This document shows positions 31,055 through 38,829 of a DNA stretch of 64,000 nt, piece by piece. Under the pieces are notes generated by a model that ran no database searches, had not been told where the DNA came from, and saw only the letters and a program-made list of their open reading frames with translations. Numbering within the stretch: the first letter of the stretch is position 1; every line of letters starts with the position of its first letter. Source of the stretch: Dyella sedimenti. Its GTDB lineage: Bacteria > Pseudomonadota > Gammaproteobacteria > Xanthomonadales > Rhodanobacteraceae. The stretch spans positions 186,001 through 250,000 of the forward strand of contig NZ_JAKWJO010000006.1 of NCBI RefSeq assembly GCF_022760995.1. The letters run 5' to 3'. The position numbers and the translations under genes are program-made.

Positions 31055-31127
31055 TGTAGGAGCGCACCCAGTGCGCGACCGGTCTGCGTGGCGGCAAGGC
31101 CAATCGCGCACTGGGTGCGCTCCTACA
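31055..31127. repeat. REP doublet, CCA-loop class
   Basis: Two inverted copies of TGTAGGAGCGCACCCAGTGC flank a spacer between convergent genes. Both copies carry the CCA loop, as at 4335-4412, which shows that loop sequence is matched within a doublet. Confidence 0.92.
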
Positions 31128-31134
31128 AGCGGAG

Positions 31135-31578
31135 TCAGTTCTTGCCCTTGGCCACCGGCAACTGCGCCTGCTGCCACGCCAGTACGCCGCCGCCCAGCAC
31201 GTACACCTTCTCGAAGCCGGCCTTGACCAGGCGCTGCGCGGCCTTGCCGGTGGTGCGGCCGTCCTTGTCGATCAGCACCACCGGCACGTCCTTGGCCTTG
31301 GCCAGGTCCTTGTGCTCGGGATCGAACTGGCTCATCGCCACGTGGCGCGAGCCGGGCACGTGGGCCTTCTCGAAATCGGCGTAGGCGGAAAGATCCACCA
31401 GCAGCGGCCCCTCGCGGTTGATCAGCAGGGTCAGCCCGGCCGGGGTGAGTTCCTTGTACTTGCGGAACAGCGTGAGTATCTCCATCACGATGATCGCCAC
31501 CAGCAGCGCCAGGAACAGCGCCACCAGCGCCAGGTGGTGGCTGATGAACTCGGGCAGCTTGTGCAGGACGTCGCTCAT
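31135..31578 (-). CDS. Membrane-anchored rhodanese-like protein without catalytic cysteine (YibN-like)
   Basis: The 147-residue protein has an N-terminal membrane helix (LALVALFLALLVAIIVMEIL) and a rhodanese domain (LLVDLSAYADFEKAHVPGS, AAQRLVKAGFEKVYVLGGG). The active-site position reads VLIDKDGRTTG: the catalytic cysteine is replaced by aspartate and the protein has no cysteine at all. It therefore cannot be a sulfurtransferase. E. coli YibN has the same topology. It may act as a binding domain at the membrane. Confidence 0.88.
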   Translation of the reverse strand: MSDVLHKLPEFISHHLALVALFLALLVAIIVMEILTLFRKYKELTPAGLTLLINREGPLLVDLSAYADFEKAHVPGSRHVAMSQFDPEHKDLAKAKDVPVVLIDKDGRTTGKAAQRLVKAGFEKVYVLGGGVLAWQQAQLPVAKGKN

Positions 31579-31711
31579 TCGAAGGCTTCCGCAGGCGCGG
31601 GCACGGCCGCGCGGGGTGGAGGGAACGGGCGATTATAGGGTGTGGGAGCGCCTGGGGGTGGGGATGGGCGGGGAGATGCCGGTGCCGATGCTTTGCCCGT
31701 CCCCCCGTCCC

Positions 31712-32125
31712 CTACTGCCGGCTGATGTCCGGCAGGCCGCTGGTCAGCCACCAGTGCTTGCTCTGGGCGTCGTAGCGCCAGGTCTGGTGGTCGGTGATGG
31801 TGCGTTCGGACTGGGTGTTCACGTTGACCAGGTTGATCTGCACCACCTGGCTCACCTCGTCCTGGCCATGCGGCACCGGGCCGTTGCCCTCGTCGTAGCC
31901 GCTCACCTTGTATTGCTGGTAGCGGGACAACTCCAGTGGCGACAGCGGGTGCGCCGCGCGCACCTGCGGATCGACGAACTGCAGTGCGCTCTGGAAATCG
32001 CCCCAGCGCACGGCGCCGGCGTAGGCGTTGAGCGTGTTGGTGAGCGAATCGTTGCGCTGGTCGGTGGCGCAGCCGCCGAGCGACAGCGAGGCGAGCATGA
32101 CGAACGTGGTCAGGACGCGGCGCAT
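31712..32125 (-). CDS. Small lipoprotein of unknown function
   Basis: The 137-residue product has a lipoprotein signal (MLASLSLGGC, lipobox LGGC with the modified cysteine at about residue 19), then a domain with the look of an NTF2- or DUF4440-like periplasmic fold (LNAYAGAVRWGDFQSALQFV, TWRYDAQSKHWWL). I cannot name the family. The open frame extends upstream, but the signal peptide fixes the start at 32125. Confidence 0.78.
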   Translation of the reverse strand: MRRVLTTFVMLASLSLGGCATDQRNDSLTNTLNAYAGAVRWGDFQSALQFVDPQVRAAHPLSPLELSRYQQYKVSGYDEGNGPVPHGQDEVSQVVQINLVNVNTQSERTITDHQTWRYDAQSKHWWLTSGLPDISRQ

Positions 32126-32177
32126 AAGGTTTCCCCCTTGGGCGAGGTTTCCATTGTGCCCAAGGCCGGCGGTGTTT

Positions 32178-32660
32178 TCATACCGCGTCGGGCGGGCGGC
32201 GCTTGGCCACGAAGCGGGCCGCCAGCGTGGCGGCGGGCCTGTCGCCGGTGCCGGGCACTTGGCACGCCACGTCGATGCGGGCACGGCCGCGGGTGGCCAG
32301 CGTGTCGAAGAAGCTCGTCCAGTCGGCGCCCTCGGCCAGCCGCGCCTCGCTGACGAAGTCGGTCCACACCGGTTCCAGGTAGCGCACGGTGGAATCGGCC
32401 ACGAACACGTCGCAGTCCTCGCCGCGCAGGCGCAGCTCCAGCTCGACCAGGCCCCAGCCGGTCAGCGTCATCGTGCTCACCAGGCTGCCGCCGAAGGCGC
32501 AGCCCTTGTCGTTCACGTTGGGCAGCAGCGGCGCGGCGATGGACAGGTGGTCCTCGCCGCAGCCGCGCAGGCCCAGGTCCATGCTGCGGGCCAGCGGGAT
32601 TTCCTCGCGCATGAAGTCGACCAGCTTGCGCGCCAGGGTCTGTCGATCGTTGCTGCTCAT
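32178..32660 (-). CDS. YiiD C-terminal-type hotdog thioesterase
   Basis: The 160-residue product begins LARKLVDFMREEIPLARSM and contains NDKGCAFGGSLVSTMTLTGW and YLEPVWTDFVSEARL, typical of the YiiD C-terminal putative thioesterase family. The substrate is unknown. The start at 32660 gives the family N-terminus. The gene is divergent from hemD, with 99 bases between. Confidence 0.85.
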   Translation of the reverse strand: MSSNDRQTLARKLVDFMREEIPLARSMDLGLRGCGEDHLSIAAPLLPNVNDKGCAFGGSLVSTMTLTGWGLVELELRLRGEDCDVFVADSTVRYLEPVWTDFVSEARLAEGADWTSFFDTLATRGRARIDVACQVPGTGDRPAATLAARFVAKRRPPDAV

Positions 32661-32759
32661 TCGGTGCCGAGGGCGGATGGGGAAACGCATAGTGTACGCA
32701 TCCATGCCACCGGCTTGTCCGCCGGCGGCTACACTGCCCCGGTTTCCAGGGAGAGGGCC

Positions 32760-33524
32760 ATGACCGCGCCACCGCCGAGCGCCACCGCATCCACGCTGCA
32801 AGGGCGCATCGTGGTGATTACCCGGCCGGCGGGCACCGGCTCGCCACTGGCGCGGCGCGTGCGGCGGCTGGGCGGCGTGCCGCTGCTGCTGCCGGGGCTG
32901 TCGCTGCGTGGCGCGCCAGGCGGCGAGGTCGCGGCGGCCCTGCGCGAGGCCTTGGCCGATGACGTGCTGGCCTTCACCAGCCCGGCCGCCGTGCGCTTCG
33001 CCGCGCGCCTCGCACCGCTACGTACGAAAGCGCTGGTGTTCGCGGTGGGGCAGGGCACGGCGCAGGCCCTGCGCCGGCATGGCGTGTCCGCGCAGGCACC
33101 CGCGCAGCGCCAGGACAGCGAAGGGCTGCTGGCGCATCCCGCACTGGCCGACCTGCGGGGGATGCGCGTGGCCCTGGTCGGCGCGCCGGGCGGACGCGGC
33201 CTGCTGCGCGAGGTCCTGGCCGCACGCGGCGCGCGCCTGCGCGAGGTGCATGTGTACCGGCGCGGCGCGCCCCGCTGGAACCGCCGCCAGTTGGAGGCGC
33301 TCATGCGCTTGCCTGCCGACGCCCGGGTGCTGTTGTCCAGCGCCGAGGCGCTGGAGCAATTGCGCCGCGGACTGCCCGCCGATGCCCTTGCGCGCCTGCG
33401 CGCGGCGGTGGCGGTGGCCAGCAGCGAACGGTTGGCGGAGGCGGCGTGCGCCGCCGGGTTCGCGCGTGTGACGCTGGCCGCCTCCGCAATGGGCGGCGAC
33501 ATGCTGGCCGCCGCCGCGCGTTGA
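32760..33524 (+). CDS. hemD: Uroporphyrinogen-III synthase
   Basis: The 254-residue enzyme cyclises hydroxymethylbilane to uroporphyrinogen III in tetrapyrrole synthesis. Typical features are GRIVVITRPAGTGSPLARRV at the N-terminus, DDVLAFTSPAAVRFA and the VHVYRRGAPRW linker between its two domains. The sequence family is weakly conserved, but the adjacent hemX and hemY confirm it. hemC, often directly upstream in related gammaproteobacteria, is not in this window. Confidence 0.92.
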   Translation: MTAPPPSATASTLQGRIVVITRPAGTGSPLARRVRRLGGVPLLLPGLSLRGAPGGEVAAALREALADDVLAFTSPAAVRFAARLAPLRTKALVFAVGQGTAQALRRHGVSAQAPAQRQDSEGLLAHPALADLRGMRVALVGAPGGRGLLREVLAARGARLREVHVYRRGAPRWNRRQLEALMRLPADARVLLSSAEALEQLRRGLPADALARLRAAVAVASSERLAEAACAAGFARVTLAASAMGGDMLAAAAR

Positions 33525-33592
33525 CGCGGCATGGGGTTTCTTCACGCCCGCTTGATGTGGGGCCGCCGCCGTGGGCTGTTAGCATGTCGTCC

Positions 33593-34678
33593 ATGAGCCA
33601 AGACGACTCCTTCACCGACACCGGCGCGGCCACGGGCGCGCCTTCTCCCGCTTCTTCCCGCCGTCCGGGGCCTGCGCGCCGTGGCGGCGGCACGCTGGCG
33701 GTGGCGCTGCTGCTGTCGCTGGCGGCCATCGGCGGCGCCGGCTATGTGGGCTGGCGCCAATGGCAGCAGGAACAGGGCCATGCCGCCGGCGACGAGGCGC
33801 TGCGCGTGTTGAAGCAGCGCGTGGACAGCCTGGAAAGCGCCTTCGGCGCCAGTGAGAGCGAGCGCAACCTGCTGCGCCAGCGCCTGGGCGATGCCGATCA
33901 GGTCAACCGCTCGCTGCGCGAGGAACTGCTGGGCCAGGCCGAGCGCACGCGCAACCTCGAGGACGCGGTGGCCAAGCTGTCGGAAAAGACCCTGTCGGGC
34001 CACGACGCCTTGCTGCTCGACGAGACTGAGTCGCTGTTGCGCATGGCCAAGGAGCGCTACGAACTGTTCCACGATGCGCAGGGCGCGCTCGCCGCCTATG
34101 CGCTGGCCGACCAGGCGTTGTCGGCGGTGGACGATGGCGCGTTCTCCGGCCTGCGCCAGAGCATCGGCGCCGAGCGCGAGGCGCTGGCCAGGAGCCAGCC
34201 CGCCGCGCTCGATGCCTCCCTGGCGGCGCTGACCGGCCTGCGCGCCGCGATGCAGTCCTTGCCGCTGAAGCCGCTGGATACCGCCGCTTCCGGCGATGCG
34301 GCCGGTGGTTGGTCGCGCATCGCGGCGGCGCTGGGCGACGTGGTGAAGGTGCAGCGCGCCAATGGCGCGCCGCTGTCGGTGGCCGACGCGCGCTTTGCAC
34401 GCGAACTGGCCGCGATCGACCTGGCCCAGGCCCAGGCCGCCCTGCTGGCTTTCGATCGCGATGCCTTCGTGGCCGCGCTCCAGCGCGCCGATGCAGGCAT
34501 CGCCGCGCAGTTCGATACCGCCGCGCCGGCCGTGCAGCAGGCGCGTGCGCAGCTGGCCGCGCTGCTCGCCCGGCAGCCCGCCGCATCGGTGCAGCTGGGC
34601 GCCGCCCTCGGCGAGCTGCGCAACCTGCGCGCCGTGCATGCGCTCAAGCCGGTCGGCGGCAATGGGGCCAAGCCATGA
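33593..34678 (+). CDS. hemX: HemX-like membrane protein of the heme cluster
   Basis: The 361-residue protein has a short cytoplasmic Pro/Arg-rich head, one membrane helix (LAVALLLSLAAIGGAGYVGW, about 34-53), a coiled coil and a helical periplasmic domain. It is often misnamed uroporphyrinogen-III C-methyltransferase, but it lacks that enzyme's motifs. Its role in heme synthesis is unknown. ATGs at 33593 and 33584 are both possible; neither has a good ribosome binding site. It overlaps hemY as ATGA. Confidence 0.88.
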   Translation: MSQDDSFTDTGAATGAPSPASSRRPGPARRGGGTLAVALLLSLAAIGGAGYVGWRQWQQEQGHAAGDEALRVLKQRVDSLESAFGASESERNLLRQRLGDADQVNRSLREELLGQAERTRNLEDAVAKLSEKTLSGHDALLLDETESLLRMAKERYELFHDAQGALAAYALADQALSAVDDGAFSGLRQSIGAEREALARSQPAALDASLAALTGLRAAMQSLPLKPLDTAASGDAAGGWSRIAAALGDVVKVQRANGAPLSVADARFARELAAIDLAQAQAALLAFDRDAFVAALQRADAGIAAQFDTAAPAVQQARAQLAALLARQPAASVQLGAALGELRNLRAVHALKPVGGNGAKP

Positions 34679-35931
34679 AGTTGTGGCGCTGGATATTGCT
34701 GCTGGCGGTCGTGGCCGCGCTGGCCGCGTTCGGCTGGCATTGGATCGCCCAGGATCCGGGCTACGTGCTGGTGCAACTGCGCGGCTGGCAGGCGGAGACC
34801 ACCGTAGTGGCCGCTGCGGTGCTGCTGCTGCTGGCCTGGGCGGTGCTGGGTTCGCTGTGGTACGCCGTGCGCTGGCCGTTCGGCGCGCTCACCCGCCGCC
34901 ATCGCCGGCTCAGCCGGCAGAAGATGGGCGAGGGCCTGGTGGCGCTGGCGGAGGGCCGCCATGGCGATGCCGAGCGCGACCTGCACCGCGCCTCGCGCCT
35001 GGATGCACTGCGCGGTCCCGCCCTGCTGGCCGCCGCCGAGGCGGCCTCGCGGCGCGGCGAGCATGCGCGCGCACTCACCACGTTGGATGAAGCGGGCCAG
35101 GTGGTGCCGCGCGCCGCGCGCGTGCTGCGCGCCCGGGTGCTGCGCCGCGAAGGCCGTCCGGGCGAAGCGGTGAACCTGCTGGCCGCCGACGCGGACACCG
35201 CCAGCCTCACCCCCGGCGGCTGGCGCGAGCTGGCGCTGGCCGCCCTGGCCAGCGGCGACACGCGGCGCGCGCGCCAGGCCCTGGAACCCTTGCAGAAGAG
35301 CGGCGCGCTGGGCGCGCGCGGCTACAACGCGCTGGAAGCCCAGGTGCTCACCGCCGCGCTGCGCGCCGCGCCGGATGCGGCGGCGCTCAACGCGTTGTGG
35401 TCCCAGTTGCCCAAGACGCAGCGACGCGTGCCCGCCGCGATCGACGCCTATGCGCGCCAGGCCGCGTCGTACGGCATGGTGCTGCCGGCGATGGACGAGG
35501 TGGAATCGGCGCTGCGCCGCGAATGGTCGCCGCTGCTGGTCGATACCTACGGCCTGCTCGGCGGCGACGACGTCGAGGCACGCCTGCGCCGCGCCGAATC
35601 CTGGCTGGACGCGCATCCCAACGATGCCGCGCTGCTGCTCACCCTGGGCCGCATGTGCGCGCGCCAGCAGCTGTGGGGCAAGGCCGCACAATACCTGGAA
35701 CGCGCGCTCGCGCTGTCGCCCGGCAGCGGCGCCTGGGAGACGCTGGGCGACGTCTACGCCGGCCAGGACGACGCGGCGATGGCCCAGCGCTGCTACCGCA
35801 ACGCCCTCGCGCTGGCCCGCGGCGAACCGGTGCAGCCGCTGCCGCAGGGTACGCGCGCCACGCGCCTGGACACCCGTCCCATCGCGGTCGAGGAACGCAG
35901 CGAACACGGCGTGCCGCGTCTGCCGGAATAA
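34675..35931 (+). CDS. hemY: HemY-like TPR membrane protein
   Basis: The 418-residue protein has two N-terminal membrane helices (WILLLAVVAALAAFGWHWIA and TTVVAAAVLLLLAWAVLGSL) and tetratricopeptide-like repeats from about 85 onward, ending with AAQYLERALALSPGSGAW. It is the gammaproteobacterial HemY of the hem operon, not protoporphyrinogen oxidase. Role is presumed to be scaffolding of late heme synthesis. Its start overlaps the hemX stop by four bases. Confidence 0.92.
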   Translation: MKLWRWILLLAVVAALAAFGWHWIAQDPGYVLVQLRGWQAETTVVAAAVLLLLAWAVLGSLWYAVRWPFGALTRRHRRLSRQKMGEGLVALAEGRHGDAERDLHRASRLDALRGPALLAAAEAASRRGEHARALTTLDEAGQVVPRAARVLRARVLRREGRPGEAVNLLAADADTASLTPGGWRELALAALASGDTRRARQALEPLQKSGALGARGYNALEAQVLTAALRAAPDAAALNALWSQLPKTQRRVPAAIDAYARQAASYGMVLPAMDEVESALRREWSPLLVDTYGLLGGDDVEARLRRAESWLDAHPNDAALLLTLGRMCARQQLWGKAAQYLERALALSPGSGAWETLGDVYAGQDDAAMAQRCYRNALALARGEPVQPLPQGTRATRLDTRPIAVEERSEHGVPRLPE

Positions 35932-35945
35932 GTTGTGGGAGCGGG

Positions 35946-36299
35946 TCAGCCGACCGAGATGGCCCAGGTGATGAAGCCGGCGTTGATCGCGGTGAACACC
36001 AGGGCGACCAGGAAGATGGCGTCCGCGACGCGTTCCAGGCGATGGTTGCGGCGCACGCTGCGGGTACGCAGCGCCCAGTAGGAAAGCAGGCAGGAAGCCA
36101 GGTACAGCAGGGAGTTCACCGCCAGCAGGTCGTCGCCGAGCAGGTCCTCCTTGCGCAGCGAGATCACCACGCGAAGGATGCCGATCACCGTCAGGCAGAC
36201 GCCCACCATGGCGGCCGAGGCGGTGAAGATGTGCACGCAGAGGTCGTCGTCGAGCCGCTGGCGGCGTGGGCTGGAAGCCGGGTCTGGGTTCGGGGTCAT
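35946..36299 (-). CDS. Three-helix membrane protein of unknown function
   Basis: The 117-residue product has a cytoplasmic head (RRQRLDDDLCVHIFTASAAM), then three membrane segments and a basic loop (RTRSVRRNHRLERVADAIF). I recognise no named family. The ATG at 36299 is preferred; 36329 is in frame. It ends 14 bases from the convergent hemY end. Confidence 0.7.
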   Translation of the reverse strand: MTPNPDPASSPRRQRLDDDLCVHIFTASAAMVGVCLTVIGILRVVISLRKEDLLGDDLLAVNSLLYLASCLLSYWALRTRSVRRNHRLERVADAIFLVALVFTAINAGFITWAISVG

Positions 36300-36365
36300 G
36301 GCGGGACCGTCGCTGGATGCCGGGAGCATGGTGCCACGATGCGGCGCTCCACATCCTCCCTGTCA

Positions 36366-36432
36366 TGTGGGAGCGCACCCTGTGCGCGACTTGGTATCGC
36401 CATCCGAGTCGCGCACAGGGTGCGCTCCCACA
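36366..36432. repeat. REP doublet, CCT-loop class
   Basis: Two inverted REP copies with matched CCT loops are separated by a short spacer, between the three-helix protein gene and uvrD. Confidence 0.92.
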
Positions 36433-36442
36433 AGCGCTGACT

Positions 36443-38695
36443 CTACACCGGCGTCAGGTTGGCATACGCATAGACCAGCCACTTGCTGCCGCTGGAGGCG
36501 AAGTTCACTTGGATGCGCATATGCGCGCCGCTGCCTTCGGCGCTGACCACCACGCCCTCGCCGAAGCTGGGATGGCTGACGCGTTGGCCGAGCTTGAGCG
36601 GCAGGGTCTCTTCCAGCGAGGCCGGGCCGGAGCTGCCGGGACGCGCGCCATAGAGCGGACGGCTGACCTGCACGCGCGGGCGCACCTCGTCGATCAGCTC
36701 GGGCGGGATCTCGGCGAGGAAGCGCGAGGGGCGCGCCAGCATCTCCACGCCGTGCATGCGGCGCGATTCGGCGTAGGTGATGAACAGCCGCTCGCGGGCG
36801 CGGGTGATGCCCACGTAGGCCAGGCGGCGCTCCTCCTCCAGCCGGCCCTCGTCCTCGACCGAGCGCTGGCTGGGGAACAGGCCTTCCTCCATGCCCACCA
36901 GGAACACCACCGGGAATTCCAGGCCCTTGGCCGAATGCAGCGTCATCAGCTGCACGCAGTCGTCCCAGGCCTCGCCCTGGCCCTCGCCGGCCTCCAGCGC
37001 GGCGTGCGAGAGGAAGGCGGCCAGTTCGCCGAGGCCCGCCTCCACGTCCTCGGGCGTGGGTTCGAAACGGCTGGCCACGTTGACCAGTTCGTCCAGGTTC
37101 TCCACCCGCGCCTCGCCGTTGCCGCGGCCGTCCTTCTCGTAGAAGTCGCGCAGGCCCGTATGGGTGATGGCGTGCTCGATCTGCTCCGCGAGGGTCATCG
37201 CTTCCGCGGGGGGAGGGTTGGGTGAGGCGGCATCCGGAGCGGTACCCGCCAGGCTTCCCGGCTCATCCCGCAGGGGGGCGAAGGCGCGTGCCATGTCCTC
37301 GATCATCGCGAGGAACGCCTTGACCGCGTTCTTCGCGCGGCCGGCCAGTTCCTTGCCGCCCAGTTCGCCGAGCGCGGCCTCCCACATCGAGCTGCCCTCG
37401 GCTCGGGCGCGGCGGCGCAGCACGTCCAGCGTGCGGTCGCCGATGCCGCGCGGCGGCGTGTTCACCGCGCGCTCGAAGGCGGCATCGTCGTGGCGGTTGG
37501 CCGACAGGCGCAGGTAGGCCAGCGCGTCCTTGATCTCCGCGCGCTCGAAGAAGCGCTGGCCGCCGTACACGCGGAACGGGATGTCCCGCTGCATCAGCTG
37601 TTCTTCGAAATTGCGCGACTGCGCGTTGGAACGGTAGAGGATGGCGCAGTCGCGCGCGGAGCCGTGCTCGGCGATGTATTCGCGGATGCGCTCGATCACG
37701 AAGCGCGCCTCGTCCTGCTCGTTGTAGGCGGCATACAGCGCGATGCGCTCGCCGTCGCCGCCGTCGGTCCACAGCTGCTTGCCCAGGCGGCCGCCGTTGC
37801 GCGCGATCACGCTGTTGGCCGCCTTGAGGATGGTGGCGGTGGAGCGGTAGTTCTGCTCCAGCTTGATGGTCCTGGCGCCGGGGAAATCGCGGAGGAACTG
37901 CTGCACGTTTTCCACCTTGGCGCCGCGCCAGCCGTAGATGGCCTGGTCGTCGTCGCCCACCACGAACACCTGGCCGGTGTGGCCCGCCAGCACGCGGATC
38001 CACGCGTACTGCAGCGTGTTGGTGTCCTGGAACTCGTCGATCAGCAGGTAGCGCCAGCGCTCCCGGTAGTGCTCCAGCACCTGCGCGTTGTTGAGCCACA
38101 GCTCGTGCGCGCGCAGCAGCAGCTCGGCGAAATCGACCAGCCCGGCGCGGCGGCAGGCGTCCTCGTAGGCCTGGTAGATCTGCACCAGGGTGCGCGTCAT
38201 CGGGTGGTCGCGGTGCTCGATGTTGTCGGGGCGCTTGCCCTCGTCCTTCCACTGGTTGATCTGCCAGGTGGCCTGGCGCGGCGGGAAGCGCGCCTCGTCC
38301 AGTCCCAGCCCGGCGACCACGCGCTTGACGATGCGCTGCTGGTCGTCGGCGTCGAGGATCTGGAAACCTTCCGGCAACCCCGCCTCGCGCCAGTGGCGGC
38401 GCAGCAGGCGATGCGCGATGCCGTGGAAGGTGCCGACGGTAAGCCCCTGCGTGTGGCCGGGGATCAGCTGGTCCAGGCGCGCGCGCATCTCGCCCGCGGC
38501 CTTGTTGGTGAAGGTGACGGCGAGGATGGCCCACGGCGGCACGCCCATCACCTCGGTGAGCCAGCCGATGCGGTGGGTGAGCACGCGCGTCTTGCCGGAG
38601 CCGGCGCCGGCGAGCACGAGATAGTGGCCGGGCGGCGCGCATACCGCCTCGCGCTGCGCGTCGTTGAGCTTGTCGATCAGGTGGGAAACATCCAT
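36443..38695 (-). CDS. uvrD: DNA helicase II
   Basis: The 750-residue superfamily 1A helicase works in nucleotide excision and mismatch repair, moving 3' to 5'. Motifs are Q-motif LNDAQREAV, Walker A AGAGSGKT (29-36), motif II LLIDEFQDTN, motif III VVGDDDQAIYGWRGA, motif V TLHSAKGLEFPVVF and motif VI YVGITRARERL. The C-terminal tail carries a tudor-like domain (QRVSHPSFGEGVV). The ATG at 38695 is correct; the longer open frame is REP-derived. Confidence 0.96.
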   Translation of the reverse strand: MDVSHLIDKLNDAQREAVCAPPGHYLVLAGAGSGKTRVLTHRIGWLTEVMGVPPWAILAVTFTNKAAGEMRARLDQLIPGHTQGLTVGTFHGIAHRLLRRHWREAGLPEGFQILDADDQQRIVKRVVAGLGLDEARFPPRQATWQINQWKDEGKRPDNIEHRDHPMTRTLVQIYQAYEDACRRAGLVDFAELLLRAHELWLNNAQVLEHYRERWRYLLIDEFQDTNTLQYAWIRVLAGHTGQVFVVGDDDQAIYGWRGAKVENVQQFLRDFPGARTIKLEQNYRSTATILKAANSVIARNGGRLGKQLWTDGGDGERIALYAAYNEQDEARFVIERIREYIAEHGSARDCAILYRSNAQSRNFEEQLMQRDIPFRVYGGQRFFERAEIKDALAYLRLSANRHDDAAFERAVNTPPRGIGDRTLDVLRRRARAEGSSMWEAALGELGGKELAGRAKNAVKAFLAMIEDMARAFAPLRDEPGSLAGTAPDAASPNPPPAEAMTLAEQIEHAITHTGLRDFYEKDGRGNGEARVENLDELVNVASRFEPTPEDVEAGLGELAAFLSHAALEAGEGQGEAWDDCVQLMTLHSAKGLEFPVVFLVGMEEGLFPSQRSVEDEGRLEEERRLAYVGITRARERLFITYAESRRMHGVEMLARPSRFLAEIPPELIDEVRPRVQVSRPLYGARPGSSGPASLEETLPLKLGQRVSHPSFGEGVVVSAEGSGAHMRIQVNFASSGSKWLVYAYANLTPV

Positions 38696-38734
38696 CCGGC
38701 CATTGTAGCGGTCCTGGCATGCCTGGACCTTCCC

Positions 38735-38816
38735 TGTGGGAGCGCACCCTGTGCGCGACAAGCCTATGGCGCGGCAATGCTACGGTTCGCAGTCGCGCAC
38801 AGAGTGCGCTCCCACA
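38735..38816. repeat. REP doublet, CCT-loop class with one diverged copy
   Basis: The second copy reads GCGCACAGAGTGCGC, one base away from its partner in the loop. It lies between uvrD and the serine hydrolase-like gene. Confidence 0.9.
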
Positions 38817-38829
38817 AGGGAAGGGTGGG

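Noticed and set aside
33593..34678. Annotation of hemX as uroporphyrinogen-III C-methyltransferase.
   Set aside because: The protein has a membrane helix and coiled coil but none of the SAM-binding motifs of that enzyme; the common name is a historical mis-transfer.
34675..35931. HemY as protoporphyrinogen oxidase.
   Set aside because: It has TPR-like repeats and membrane helices and no FAD-binding motif; it is the unrelated gammaproteobacterial HemY.
38695..38761. N-terminal extension of UvrD and similar extensions beginning with peptides such as SRTGCAPTG, WERTLCAT or GAHPVRD.
   Set aside because: These peptides are translations of REP elements; they mark false starts at several genes in the window.
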